The notes under the pieces were generated by a model. It was not told the DNA's origin. It saw nothing but the letters and a program-made list of their open reading frames with translations, and did no database searches. From positions 91,816 to 155,815 of the forward strand of contig NZ_BAGJ01000103.1 in NCBI RefSeq assembly GCF_000308775.1: a stretch of DNA of 64,000 bases. The letters run 5' to 3'. Of the stretch, positions 36,492 through 45,618 are shown piece after piece (position 1 is the stretch's first letter; the number at the start of each line of letters is the position of its first letter). A program made the translations under genes and the position numbers. This DNA is from Nocardia testacea NBRC 100365. Lineage in GTDB: Bacteria; Actinomycetota; Actinomycetes; Mycobacteriales; Mycobacteriaceae.

Positions 36492-37718
36492 CTACCGGCC
36501 CGGGTGCTGCTGCGGCGGGACGCCGGGTTGCTGCGGTGCGATCCCGGGTGCGGGCTGCTGCGGCGGCAGGGCCGCCGGTCCGGCGGGCTGACCCGGTTTG
36601 GTGGTCGTCACCGGCGCGGCGGTGTCGACCGGGGTCCGGGCGACCGACTCCGCGGCGCGGACCGCCCGCTCCACCGCCGGATCGGTGCTGGTATCGAACC
36701 AATCGGCCACCTCGTCGGAATCGTCGCCCGGCTTGCCGGGGACCTCCTCGTCGGCGGGCGGCTCGTACCGGAACACTCCGTCCTCCCCCTGCGTCGCGAA
36801 GTTCTTCGCGAAACCCTCCAGCGCCTTGCCGAAGTCGCTCGGCACGAGCCACACCTTGTTCGCGTCGCCGCGGGCGACCATGGGCAGGGTCTGCATGTAC
36901 TGGTAGGCCAGCAGTTCGGGTGTGGGTTTACCGGACTTGATCGCCGCGAAGACCTTCTCGATGGCCTTGGCCTGACCCTGGGCCTGCAGGTACGAGGCGG
37001 CGCGTTCACCCTGGGCACGCAGGATCCGGCTCTGCCGCTCACCCTCGGCCGACAGGATCGCCGACTGCTTCGCACCCTCGGCCGACAGGATCTGCGCCTG
37101 TTTGGCGCCCTCGGCGGTTTTGATCTGCGATTCCCGGGTGCCCTCGGCGGTGAGGATCATGGCCCGCTTCTCCCGGTCCGCCTTCATCTGCTTCTCCATC
37201 GATTCCTGGATCGACGGCGGCGGATCGATGGATTTGAGCTCGACCCGCGCCACTCGCAGACCCCAGCGGCCGGTGGCTTCGTCGAGTACTCCGCGCAGCT
37301 GGTTGTTGATCTGGTCGCGGGAGGTCAGTGTCTCCTCCAGCGTCATCCCGCCGACCACATTGCGCAGCGTGGTGACGGTGAGCTGTTCGACGGCGGCGAT
37401 GTAGTTGGAGATCTCGTAGACCGCGGCCTGCGGCTGCGTGACCTGGAAATACACCACCGAGTCGATCTGCAGGGTCAGATTGTCCTGGGTGATCACCGGT
37501 TGCGGCGGGAAGGACACCACCCGTTCGCGCAGATCGACCTTGGCGCGGATCCGGTCGACGAACGGGATCAGGAAGGTCAGCTGTCCCGAGACCGTCCGGG
37601 AGTACCGGCCGAGCCGTTCGATCACCGCCGCCTCGGCCTGGGGCACCAGTGCGATGGATTTGAACACGACCACCGCCGCGAGCAATACCAGTGCCAGGAC
37701 GATTATGAGTGCAGCCAT
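36492..37718 (-). CDS. SPFH/band-7 membrane protease-associated protein (QmcA-like)
   Basis: The predicted 408-residue protein has one N-terminal membrane span (residues 4-22), the SPFH domain (VPQAEAAVIERLGRYSRTV, FPPQPVITQDNLTLQIDSVVYFQ, cut here for length), then a long coiled-coil with repeated AEGxRxxxI/AEGAKQ units at about residues 185-245. The tail (after about 330) is Pro/Gln/Thr-rich and disordered. Such proteins form cage-like rings in membrane microdomains and regulate FtsH or rhomboid-type proteases. Its start codon overlaps the stop of the NfeD-like gene, the usual partner. Confidence 0.88.
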   Translation of the reverse strand: MAALIIVLALVLLAAVVVFKSIALVPQAEAAVIERLGRYSRTVSGQLTFLIPFVDRIRAKVDLRERVVSFPPQPVITQDNLTLQIDSVVYFQVTQPQAAVYEISNYIAAVEQLTVTTLRNVVGGMTLEETLTSRDQINNQLRGVLDEATGRWGLRVARVELKSIDPPPSIQESMEKQMKADREKRAMILTAEGTRESQIKTAEGAKQAQILSAEGAKQSAILSAEGERQSRILRAQGERAASYLQAQGQAKAIEKVFAAIKSGKPTPELLAYQYMQTLPMVARGDANKVWLVPSDFGKALEGFAKNFATQGEDGVFRYEPPADEEVPGKPGDDSDEVADWFDTSTDPAVERAVRAAESVARTPVDTAAPVTTTKPGQPAGPAALPPQQPAPGIAPQQPGVPPQQHPGR

Positions 37719-38161
37719 TACGGCCCTTTCCAGACGACGGCGGTCGCGCCGTCGATCTTCATCACGTACACGGTCGCGCCCTCCGGGTACTGCTCCGCCG
37801 GATCCAGAGAACGCGCGGTCCACACCTCGCCGCCCAACTTCACCAGACCGGCGTGCTCACCCACCGGTTCCAGCACCAGCGCGGTCCGACCCGGCAGAGC
37901 GTCGGCATTGGTCAGCGTGGGCGGCGGAGTCCCGAAGCGCCGCAACAGAACCGGCCGGACCCCCAGCAGCAGTACCACCGCGGAGACGGCGAACACCACC
38001 GCGTCGACCACCGGTGCGGTGTCGGCGAGGAAGCTCACCCCCGCGGTGAGCAGCGCGGCGGAACCGAGCATCAGCAGAGTCAGTTCGCCGACGAACATCT
38101 CCGCAGCCGCCAGCAGTATGCCGGCGACCAACCAGACAAGTGCGGCCACACCGCCCACCAT
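37718..38161 (-). CDS. NfeD-family membrane protein
   Basis: The predicted 147-residue protein has two to three membrane spans in the N-terminal half (LVWLVAGILLAAAEMFVGEL with the family Glu, then two more) and a C-terminal OB-fold (GRTALVLEPVGEHAGLVKLGGEVWTARS, in parts). NfeD proteins pair with SPFH proteins in membrane microdomains. The stop codon shares one base with the SPFH start (TAATG), so the two are made together. Confidence 0.87.
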   Translation of the reverse strand: MVGGVAALVWLVAGILLAAAEMFVGELTLLMLGSAALLTAGVSFLADTAPVVDAVVFAVSAVVLLLGVRPVLLRRFGTPPPTLTNADALPGRTALVLEPVGEHAGLVKLGGEVWTARSLDPAEQYPEGATVYVMKIDGATAVVWKGP

Positions 38162-38251
38162 AGTGCGCTATCCGCTGTCCCGGGGCCGGACCGGCGACAC
38201 CCCCGGACCGCGGACCGCCACGGCGGCGGCGAGTGCACTACGTTCGGGCCG

Positions 38252-39079
38252 GTGAGCGATCGATACGGTGACATCTTCTCCGGCCATCCGCGCACCGCAC
38301 GGCGCACCGTCCCGCGGGTGTCCGCCGACCCCGATCTGGTGGTCGAGGACGCGGCCAGCGGGTTCTGCGGCGCAGTGGTCGGATTCGACCGCAGCTACGA
38401 CGGTGATTTCGTGAAGCTGGAGGACGCCCGCGGCGCGGTACGCCTGTTCGCACTCCGGGAGGCCGCATTCCTGATCGACGGGGAGCCGGTCACGCTCGTC
38501 CGGCCCGTGGCACCCGCGCCCGCCCGGCCCGAACGCTCCGCATCGGGTTCCACCCGGGTCGAGGGGCTACGGGCGAAAGTGGCCGCGCCCAGCCGGATCT
38601 GGGTCGAGGGCGTACACGACGCGGCGCTCGTGGAACGGGTCTGGGGCCACGATCTGCGGGTCGAGGGTGTGGTGGTCGAACATCTCGAGGGGCTGGACAA
38701 TCTCGGCGCCCGGCTCACCGATTTCGGCCCCGGCCCCGGTAGACGAGTCGGTGTCCTGGTCGATCACCTGGTCACCGGATCCAAGGAGACCCGGCTGACC
38801 ACCGGCCTCGGCGAGCACGTCCTGGTCACCGGGCACCCGTACGTGGATGTCTGGCAGGCGGTGAAGCCCACGGTGCTGGGCATCCCGGAGTGGCCGCGGG
38901 TGCCGCGTGGCGAGGACTGGAAGACCGGAGTGTGCCGGCGGCTCGGCTGGGGCACGCCGCAGGAGGGCTGGCGCCGGGTGTATTCGGCGGTGAACTCGTT
39001 CCGCGATCTGGAGGCCCCGTTACTCGGCGCGGTGGAACGGCTGATCGACTTCGTGACCGAACCGGGCGGACCATTCTAA
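38252..39079 (+). CDS. DUF3097 family protein
   Basis: The predicted 275-residue cytosolic protein matches the actinobacterial DUF3097 family: an N-terminal barrel-like region (CGAVVGFDRSYDGDFVKLED in parts), then RIWVEGVHDAALVERVWG, VEHLEGLDNL, GVLVDHLVTGSKETRL and YVDVWQAVKP. The middle region has the look of a Toprim-like fold, suggesting a nucleic-acid or nucleotide role, but no activity is known. The GTG at 38252 is chosen because family sequence starts there. It is divergent from the NfeD-SPFH pair. Confidence 0.8.
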   Translation: MSDRYGDIFSGHPRTARRTVPRVSADPDLVVEDAASGFCGAVVGFDRSYDGDFVKLEDARGAVRLFALREAAFLIDGEPVTLVRPVAPAPARPERSASGSTRVEGLRAKVAAPSRIWVEGVHDAALVERVWGHDLRVEGVVVEHLEGLDNLGARLTDFGPGPGRRVGVLVDHLVTGSKETRLTTGLGEHVLVTGHPYVDVWQAVKPTVLGIPEWPRVPRGEDWKTGVCRRLGWGTPQEGWRRVYSAVNSFRDLEAPLLGAVERLIDFVTEPGGPF

Positions 39080-39137
39080 CCCTCGGAAACAGCCTGCGCA
39101 GAGGCTGCCCGCCGGTCGCCGACACCCTTTATGCTCG

Positions 39138-39959
39138 ATGATTATGTGCTCTCCCAGTGCCACCCTCACGCTGTGGGCCGGATCGTGGCTCGCGGGTCGC
39201 AGCGCGCCCGACGACGTGCTCGAGGCGCTGCACGCCTGGGCGTCGCGGCATACGCTCGCGGCCGGGGACCCGGTCACCGGCGGGCGCACCGACCTGCCGT
39301 GGTCCGCGCACGGGAACGCGAACGGCACCGGAGTCATGCCGTTGCTCAAACTGATTCGTGAGGAACTGGCCGTCCCCGGAGCGGAGCTGCGCCTGGTGCT
39401 GCCGGTGCCCGGCGATGTCCGCGGCCTGCCGGCCGGCACCGCCTTCGCCGCCGACGCGGTGGAATCCGGGGAGGGCATCCTGCTGGGTGTTCCGGGCGCC
39501 GAGGGCACCGGGCTCATTCCCTACCCGGTGGACGAGGACACCCTGCAGTGGACCGTCTACAGCGTGCCGATGCCGCGCGCAGCCGGCCCCGATATGTCGC
39601 TCGGCGAGGCCGAATACGCGATGCGCGAAGCCGTCCGGGACGCGGCGGACGCGCTGATGCGCCTGCACACCACCGGCCTCGGCGCCGGTGACTCCGATCC
39701 ACGCGAACTCATCGAGGCCGAACTCGCCGACTATTCGCGGCACATCTATCCCGAGTGCGTCCCGTTGCGCGCCAAACGGATCCTGGATTCGGCCGACCAC
39801 GTGGCGGCGATCCTGACGGTGGCCCAGCGCGAGCCCGCCTCCGCACCGACATCGGCCAGCGCCGCCACCGCCCACGAGACCCTGCTGCGGCCCCTGTGGG
39901 ACGCCATCCGCGCGGCCCGTCTCGTCGCGGTACACACCGCCGCGCCGCAATCCCGCTGA
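39138..39959 (+). CDS. Conserved actinobacterial protein of unknown function
   Basis: The predicted 273-residue soluble protein has no signal or membrane span. Features are TLWAGSWLAGRSAPDDVLEAL at the N-terminus (in parts), a central GEGILLGVPG and LIPYPVDEDTLQWTVY, and a helical C-terminal half with SDPRELIEAELADYSRHIYP and a Lys/Arg-poor tail. It looks like a complete globular protein with normal codon use. I recognise it only as a type common in Nocardia and Rhodococcus; function unknown. An ATG two codons downstream is an alternative start. Confidence 0.7.
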   Translation: MIMCSPSATLTLWAGSWLAGRSAPDDVLEALHAWASRHTLAAGDPVTGGRTDLPWSAHGNANGTGVMPLLKLIREELAVPGAELRLVLPVPGDVRGLPAGTAFAADAVESGEGILLGVPGAEGTGLIPYPVDEDTLQWTVYSVPMPRAAGPDMSLGEAEYAMREAVRDAADALMRLHTTGLGAGDSDPRELIEAELADYSRHIYPECVPLRAKRILDSADHVAAILTVAQREPASAPTSASAATAHETLLRPLWDAIRAARLVAVHTAAPQSR

Positions 39960-40038
39960 TCCGCGCCCTGGGGGCCCGCCGCGCACAGCGGGCCCCGACA
40001 CGCCACGACCGCTGGATCGGGATGCCGAGCTGTCCGCC

Positions 40039-41241
40039 TCAGCGGGAAGCGATGAGCGCCGACCCGTGGCCGAACAGACCCTGGTTCACCGCGATACCCG
40101 CCCGGGCGTTCTCCACCTGGCGGCCGTCGGCCTGCCCGCGCAGCTGCCAGGTGAGTTCGCAGACCTGCGCGATCGCCTGCGCGGGGATCGCCTCACCGAA
40201 ACAGGCGAGGCCGCCGCTGGGGTTCACCGGTATCCGCCCACCCAGCGTCGTGGCGCCACTGCGCAGCAGTTCCTCGGCACCGCCGGTCTCACAGAGCCCG
40301 ATATCCTCGTACCAGTCCAGCTCGAGTGCGGTGGAGAGGTCGTAAACCTCCGCGAAGGACAGGTCGGAGGGCCCGAGACCGGCCTCCTCGTACGCAGCGT
40401 GCGCGATGGCGGACCGGAACGTGTGCGGCGCGGGTTCGACCGCCACGGCCGAATCGGTCGCGAAATCCGGCAGGTCGAGGACCGTTTTCGGGAATGTGGG
40501 CGTGACCGTCGACAGTGCCCGGATACGGACCGGGTCACCGATGCCGTGCCGGCGGGCGTACTCCATCGACGTCAGGACCAGGGCCGCGCCGCCGTCACTG
40601 GTCGCGCAGATATCGAGCAGCCGCAGCGGGTCGGAGACGACGGCCGAGGCCGCGACCTCCTCGGCCGCCACCTCTTTGCGGTAGCGGGCGTACGGATTGT
40701 TCAGTCCGTGTTTGGCGTTCTTGACCTTCACCGCGGCGAAGTCGTCGAGCGTGGCGCCGTGCAGCGCCATCCGGCGGCGGGCGTAGAGCGCGAAGTAGAT
40801 GGGGTTGGTGGCGCCGAGCAGGTGGAAACGCAGCCAGTCCGGATCGTCGCGGCGTTCGCCGCCGACCGGCTGGAAGAAGCCCTTGGGGGCGGCGTCCGCG
40901 CCGACCACCAGCGCCACATCGGTCAGCCCGGCCAGGATCTGGGCACGGGCATTGGCGATGGCCTGCGCACCGGAGGCACAGGCGGCGTAGCTACTCGAGA
41001 TGCGCGCACCCGACCAGCCCAGTGCCTGGGCGAAGGTCGCCCCGGCGACGAAACCGGGGTAGCCGTTGCGGATCGTGTCCGCGCCGGCGATATAGCCGAC
41101 ATCCCGGTGGTCGACACCGGCATCGGCGAGTGCCGCGCGGGCCGCGACCAGACCGTATTCGACGAAATTGCGTCCCCACTTACCCCACTGGTGCATTCCG
41201 GCACCGAGAACGGCGATATCACGATCATTACCGTCGGTCAT
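40039..41241 (-). CDS. Thiolase-superfamily lipid-transfer protein (SCP-x/Ltp-like)
   Basis: The predicted 400-residue protein has the thiolase fold: VLGAGMHQWGKWG, YAACASGAQAIANARAQILAG near residue 85 (in parts), DICATSDGGAALVLTS and a final NPSGGLACFGEAIPA. The set of catalytic residues differs from biosynthetic thiolases (no C-terminal CxG), as in SCP2 thiolases and the Ltp aldolases that cleave steroid side chains with a DUF35 partner. The start overlaps the end of the zinc-ribbon gene by 14 bases, so the two probably form a complex. KstR-like repeats upstream of the pair support a sterol or lipid degradation role, which is inferred. Confidence 0.83.
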   Translation of the reverse strand: MTDGNDRDIAVLGAGMHQWGKWGRNFVEYGLVAARAALADAGVDHRDVGYIAGADTIRNGYPGFVAGATFAQALGWSGARISSSYAACASGAQAIANARAQILAGLTDVALVVGADAAPKGFFQPVGGERRDDPDWLRFHLLGATNPIYFALYARRRMALHGATLDDFAAVKVKNAKHGLNNPYARYRKEVAAEEVAASAVVSDPLRLLDICATSDGGAALVLTSMEYARRHGIGDPVRIRALSTVTPTFPKTVLDLPDFATDSAVAVEPAPHTFRSAIAHAAYEEAGLGPSDLSFAEVYDLSTALELDWYEDIGLCETGGAEELLRSGATTLGGRIPVNPSGGLACFGEAIPAQAIAQVCELTWQLRGQADGRQVENARAGIAVNQGLFGHGSALIASR

Positions 41242-41680
41242 CGATCGGCCTCCACATCCATACCGTGTGATCGGCTTCCTCGTCGGTGTAGAGCACACCG
41301 AGGGTGAGCTCTACCGGCATTCCGACGGCCAGGTCGTCCACCGTGAGTCCGCGCACGACCTGCCCGAGGATCACCATCTGCTCGAGCTCGAGCTCCACCG
41401 CCGCGACGACGTACGGCTCGAACGGATCGGGTGAGACATAGGGCGGGGGCGGCTTGTACCGGGCGTCCGCGTAGGACCAGATCCGGCCCCGCGTGGAGAA
41501 CAGGTATTCGGACAGTTCCGAGCCGTCCTTCGGGCTCGCGCACTGCGGATTGCGGCAGGCCAGTGTGTTCCGCGGGAAATACGGTGTGCCGCACACATCG
41601 CAGCGACTTCCCACCAGACGTGGCGTGCCGTCGTCCGTGGTGAACCAGTCCGGTACCGCCGGGCGTTGTTCCTTCTGCAC
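41228..41680 (-). CDS. Zn-ribbon OB-fold (DUF35) partner of the Ltp-like thiolase
   Basis: The predicted 150-residue protein has an N-terminal rubredoxin-like zinc ribbon (SRCDVCGTPYFPRNTLACRNPQC in parts: CDVC and CRNPQC) and a C-terminal OB fold (GRIWSYADARYKPPPPY, VVAAVELELEQMVILGQVV). DUF35 proteins bind acyl-CoA and act with thiolases, Ltp aldolases or acyl-CoA hydratases. The start is GTG at 41680; a TATAGT box (41689-41694, leftward) stands eight bases before it, so the leader is very short or absent. The paired repeats at 41694-41734 overlap this promoter. Confidence 0.82.
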   Translation of the reverse strand: MQKEQRPAVPDWFTTDDGTPRLVGSRCDVCGTPYFPRNTLACRNPQCASPKDGSELSEYLFSTRGRIWSYADARYKPPPPYVSPDPFEPYVVAAVELELEQMVILGQVVRGLTVDDLAVGMPVELTLGVLYTDEEADHTVWMWRPIDDRR

Positions 41681-41688
41681 AGTCCGAC

Positions 41689-41734
41689 ACTATAGGAACA
41701 CGTTCTATTTCGGGACAGGAACACGTTCCATTTC
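41689..41734 (-). promoter_or_regulatory. Promoter with two KstR-like operator repeats
   Basis: AGGAACACGTTCTATTTC (41694-41711) is repeated as AGGAACACGTTCCATTTC (41717-41734) with one difference, 23 bases apart. Each contains AAC-ac-GTT flanked as in the KstR pattern TnnAACnnGTTnnA, with one mismatch. A leftward -10 box TATAGT overlaps the first copy. Confidence 0.6.
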
Positions 41735-41785
41735 TGCGTGGAAATCGCCTCCGCCGAGGTACCGGCAGCGGTACCGTGAAGCGCG

Positions 41786-42571
41786 ATGGATAGCAGAGCC
41801 GTCGACCCGCAGTCGATCCGAAACGTCACGATCGCCGGGGAGCCCGCCGAGACGGCGCGGGTGGTCCGGCGCCTGCTCCACGGGTACACGGGGGGCCGCT
41901 CGGCCACCGTGGTCCACCGGGCGCCAGGAGACGTCGAATGCATGATCCGCGTAGCCGAGTTGTCGAGTCACGCGCCCATCGCGGATCTGGAACGGTCCAT
42001 CCGGGTGGCCGACGGGGCTGTCGTGGTCCTGAACGCCGCGATGGCGAGCGCCGCGCGACTCGAAACGATCCTGCGGATGGCCGACGACCATCAGGTGGCG
42101 CGGTTGTGCCTGGTCACCGGCCTCGATCATCCCGCCGCCGACTTCGACCGTTGTGTTCGCGCCATTACCGAGACGCGCGGGGCGCGGCCGCTGACGCTGC
42201 ACCTACCGCTCGGCGTCGGCCCCGGATTCACCGGTGTCATCGACCTGGTCCCGATGTGGGCGCTCGAACCGATGGCCGCCGAATTCTACGGCGGCCGTTG
42301 GCAAGTCGCCGAACAGTGGTACCGCGACCTGGTGGCCGCGGTGACCGAACAGGACGACGGGGATCCCGAAGATGCCCGCGGGCCGCGCAGGATCCCGCCC
42401 GAGGAGCTGCACGACCGCATCCGCTCCGTCACGCGCCTCGGTGAGGCCGTCCCGGTGCTGTGCGATACGGCGCGGCACGGGGGCGATATCGACGCGCTCC
42501 CGGACGCCGTCGTCCGCTATCTGCCCTCGCCCATGCTCGTCTGCCAACCGGAGCACGCGCTCGACTACTGA
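41786..42571 (+). CDS. Free-standing EF-G domain I homologue with lost GTPase motifs
   Basis: The predicted 261-residue protein can be matched along its whole length to domain I of elongation factor G: IRNVTIAGEPAETARVVRRL replaces IRNIGIMAHIDAGKTTTTE (P-loop lost), DLERSIRVADGAVVVLNA replaces the VERSLRVLDGAVAVFD region, LCLVTGLDHPAADFDRC replaces the NKMDxxGADF motif (Asn-Lys lost), LPLGVGPGFTGVIDLVPMWAL and AVPVLCDTARHGGDIDALPDAVVRYLPSP follow (in parts), ending where domain II would begin. It has no domains II-V. Binding of GTP in the usual way is not expected. It is divergent from the DUF35 gene. The match is by eye and family memory. Confidence 0.72.
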   Translation: MDSRAVDPQSIRNVTIAGEPAETARVVRRLLHGYTGGRSATVVHRAPGDVECMIRVAELSSHAPIADLERSIRVADGAVVVLNAAMASAARLETILRMADDHQVARLCLVTGLDHPAADFDRCVRAITETRGARPLTLHLPLGVGPGFTGVIDLVPMWALEPMAAEFYGGRWQVAEQWYRDLVAAVTEQDDGDPEDARGPRRIPPEELHDRIRSVTRLGEAVPVLCDTARHGGDIDALPDAVVRYLPSPMLVCQPEHALDY

Positions 42572-42647
42572 CCGACCGGCCACGGTCCGGCAGTCCACCA
42601 CCGGTACCGCGGCACGCTCTCCCCGCGGCCCGCGGCCGCCGGCCGAC

Positions 42648-43706
42648 TCACCGGCCCGCGGGCCGACGCGGCGGAGCGCAACAGTCGACGGCGCAGAGGT
42701 CGCCGTCGACCGTGCACCCGTATCCGGGCACGGTGCCGAGCCGGCGCGGTGAGACCTCGCTCAGATGTTCATCGATCAACTCGACCACCATCTCGGCGAA
42801 CCGTGCATCGGTGCCGGGTGTCGCGGCCCGCGCGAAGGACAGACCGAGTTCACCGGCTTTCTCGGCGGCCTCGTTGTCCAGGTCCCAGATCACCTCGAGA
42901 TGGTCGGAGACGAAGCCGACCGGACAGACGATCACGGATTCGAAACCCTTGTCCGCCAGCGTCTCCAGATGGTCGACGATATCCGGCTCCAGCCACGGGA
43001 TATGCGGCGGGCCCGAACGCGATTGCCAGACCACGTCGTAATCGTCGAAACCTGCCGCGGCGGCACACAACCGGGCCGCCTCGGCGACCTGCCGGCTGTA
43101 GAGGCGCCCCCCGTCGGCCGGCGGGCCGGCCGCGATATCGGCACTCACCGGTACCGAATGCGCGGTGAAGACCAGCCGGGCGACCTCCCGATGCGCGGCG
43201 GGCAGGGTGTCGCGCGCCGCCCGTACGGCGTCGGCGAAGGCGGCCACGAACAGCGGGTGATCGAAGTACTGACGCAGCTTCACCAGATGCGGGGCATCCG
43301 GGCCCACCGCGGCGCGGGCCCGGACCATGTCCTCGTCGTACTGACGGCACCCGGAGTAGCCGCCCCAGGCCGAGGTGGGGAACACCAGTGCCGACCGGAC
43401 GCCGTCCGCGGTCATCCGCGCCAGCGTGTCCTCCACCATCGGATGCCAGTTGCGGTTACCGAAGTACACCGGTAGCCGCCTGCCGGCGGCGGCCAGCTCC
43501 CGTTCCACCGCGGCGATGATGTCGCGGTTGAGGGCGTTGATCGGCGACACTCCACCGAAGTGCAGATAGTGTTGCGCGACCTCGGCGAGCCGTTCCGGGG
43601 GGACACCCCGGCCGCGCGTCACGTTCTCCAGGAACGGCAGCACATCGTCGGGACCCTCGGGACCTCCGAAGGACAGCAGCAGCAGTGCGTCGGCCGCGCG
43701 GGCCAC
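42648..43706 (-). CDS. hemH: Ferrochelatase (coproporphyrin ferrochelatase type)
   Basis: The predicted 352-residue enzyme inserts Fe(II) into the porphyrin; in actinobacteria the substrate is coproporphyrin III. Conserved parts are [38 protein letters not shown] with the catalytic His, and [18 protein letters not shown] with the paired metal-site Glu region. The C-terminus [16 protein letters not shown], together with GYSGC, provides the Cys set expected for the [2Fe-2S] cluster of mycobacterial ferrochelatase. The order fabG1-inhA-hemH equals that of M. tuberculosis. Confidence 0.93.
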   Translation of the reverse strand: MARAADALLLLSFGGPEGPDDVLPFLENVTRGRGVPPERLAEVAQHYLHFGGVSPINALNRDIIAAVERELAAAGRRLPVYFGNRNWHPMVEDTLARMTADGVRSALVFPTSAWGGYSGCRQYDEDMVRARAAVGPDAPHLVKLRQYFDHPLFVAAFADAVRAARDTLPAAHREVARLVFTAHSVPVSADIAAGPPADGGRLYSRQVAEAARLCAAAAGFDDYDVVWQSRSGPPHIPWLEPDIVDHLETLADKGFESVIVCPVGFVSDHLEVIWDLDNEAAEKAGELGLSFARAATPGTDARFAEMVVELIDEHLSEVSPRRLGTVPGYGCTVDGDLCAVDCCAPPRRPAGR

Positions 43707-43730
43707 GGTGTCTCCTCTCCGGCCGGTTCG

Positions 43731-44564
43731 TCAGTCCTGCGGCATGTTCTCGGGGAACCAGGTGTTGTGGCTGGCTCCGCCGTCGACGTAGATGATCGAT
43801 CCGGTCGTCGCGGGCAACCAGTCCGACAGCAGCGCGACGATCGATTTACCGACCACTTCGGCGCCGCCGTCCCAGCCGATCGGCGAGGCGCCGTCCCAGT
43901 AGGTGTCGAGCTGCTTCAGCTGCTTCGCGTCATCGGTGGCGGTCCCCGCGATCGCCTTGGCGGCCAGCGTCTTGACCGGGCCGGCCGCGATGAGGTTGGA
44001 CCGGATCTTCTTCGCGTAACCGACCTCGCGTGCCACGTACCGGTTCACCGATTCCAGCGCGGCCTTGGCCACACCCATCCAGTTGTAGTACGGCATGGCG
44101 GTGCGGGGGTCGAAATCCATCCCGACGATCGAGCCACGCTCGTTCATCACCGGCAGCACCGCGCGGGCAAGCGCGGCGTAGCTCCAGGCCGAGATCTCGA
44201 ACGATTTCGCCGCGTCCGCACTCGGACCGTCCAGGAACGGCAGCGCGTCGGGGCCCATGAGGGTCTTCGGGGCGAAGGCGATCGAGTGCAGCACCCCGTC
44301 GATCCCCTCGGGCGCGAGGCGGCGGAGCTCGTCGGGCAGTTTGCGCAGGTCCTCGTCGTTGGTGACGTCGAGGCCGATGGCCGGCGGCACCTCCTCCGGC
44401 AGCCGCTTGGCGATCCGGTCGATCAGCCGCAACCGCTCGGTGAGGCCGGTGATGATCACCTTGGCCCCTTCCTTCTGCGCGATGGCCGCCGCGTGGAACG
44501 CGATGGAGGCATCGGTGATGATGCCGGTGACGAGGATCGTCTTGCCTTCGAGCAATCCGCCCAT
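43731..44564 (-). CDS. inhA: NADH-dependent enoyl-ACP reductase InhA
   Basis: The predicted 277-residue FAS-II enzyme reduces long trans-2-enoyl-ACPs in mycolic acid synthesis and is the family targeted by isoniazid. The cofactor loop is GIITDASIAF, the Ser94 equivalent is in VLHSIAF (residue 94), and the catalytic Tyr-x6-Lys pair is Y160 and K167 in MPYYNWMGVAK. The Ile16 and Ile21 positions of the cofactor pocket are kept. It lies 24 bases before hemH and 112 bases after fabG1 on one strand. Confidence 0.95.
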   Translation of the reverse strand: MGGLLEGKTILVTGIITDASIAFHAAAIAQKEGAKVIITGLTERLRLIDRIAKRLPEEVPPAIGLDVTNDEDLRKLPDELRRLAPEGIDGVLHSIAFAPKTLMGPDALPFLDGPSADAAKSFEISAWSYAALARAVLPVMNERGSIVGMDFDPRTAMPYYNWMGVAKAALESVNRYVAREVGYAKKIRSNLIAAGPVKTLAAKAIAGTATDDAKQLKQLDTYWDGASPIGWDGGAEVVGKSIVALLSDWLPATTGSIIYVDGGASHNTWFPENMPQD

Positions 44565-44676
44565 GAGTTGTCGATTCTCCTGAGTGTGGTGTCGTGTCCC
44601 GCCGCGCCCGGTCGAGGTGCCGACCCGGTACGGGTATCGGCGCGGCTTTCGATCTGTCCTGAACGAAGAAGAGGCG

Positions 44677-45618
<942 letters not shown>

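Noticed and set aside
37080..37250. DNA repeat array inside the SPFH gene
   Set aside because: The repeated units encode the AEG-type coiled-coil repeats normal for SPFH proteins, so protein repetition explains them.
42572..42647. GC-rich inverted repeats between the EF-G-like gene and hemH
   Set aside because: Several short overlapping GGCC/CGCG matches occur but no single stable hairpin stands out enough to call a terminator.
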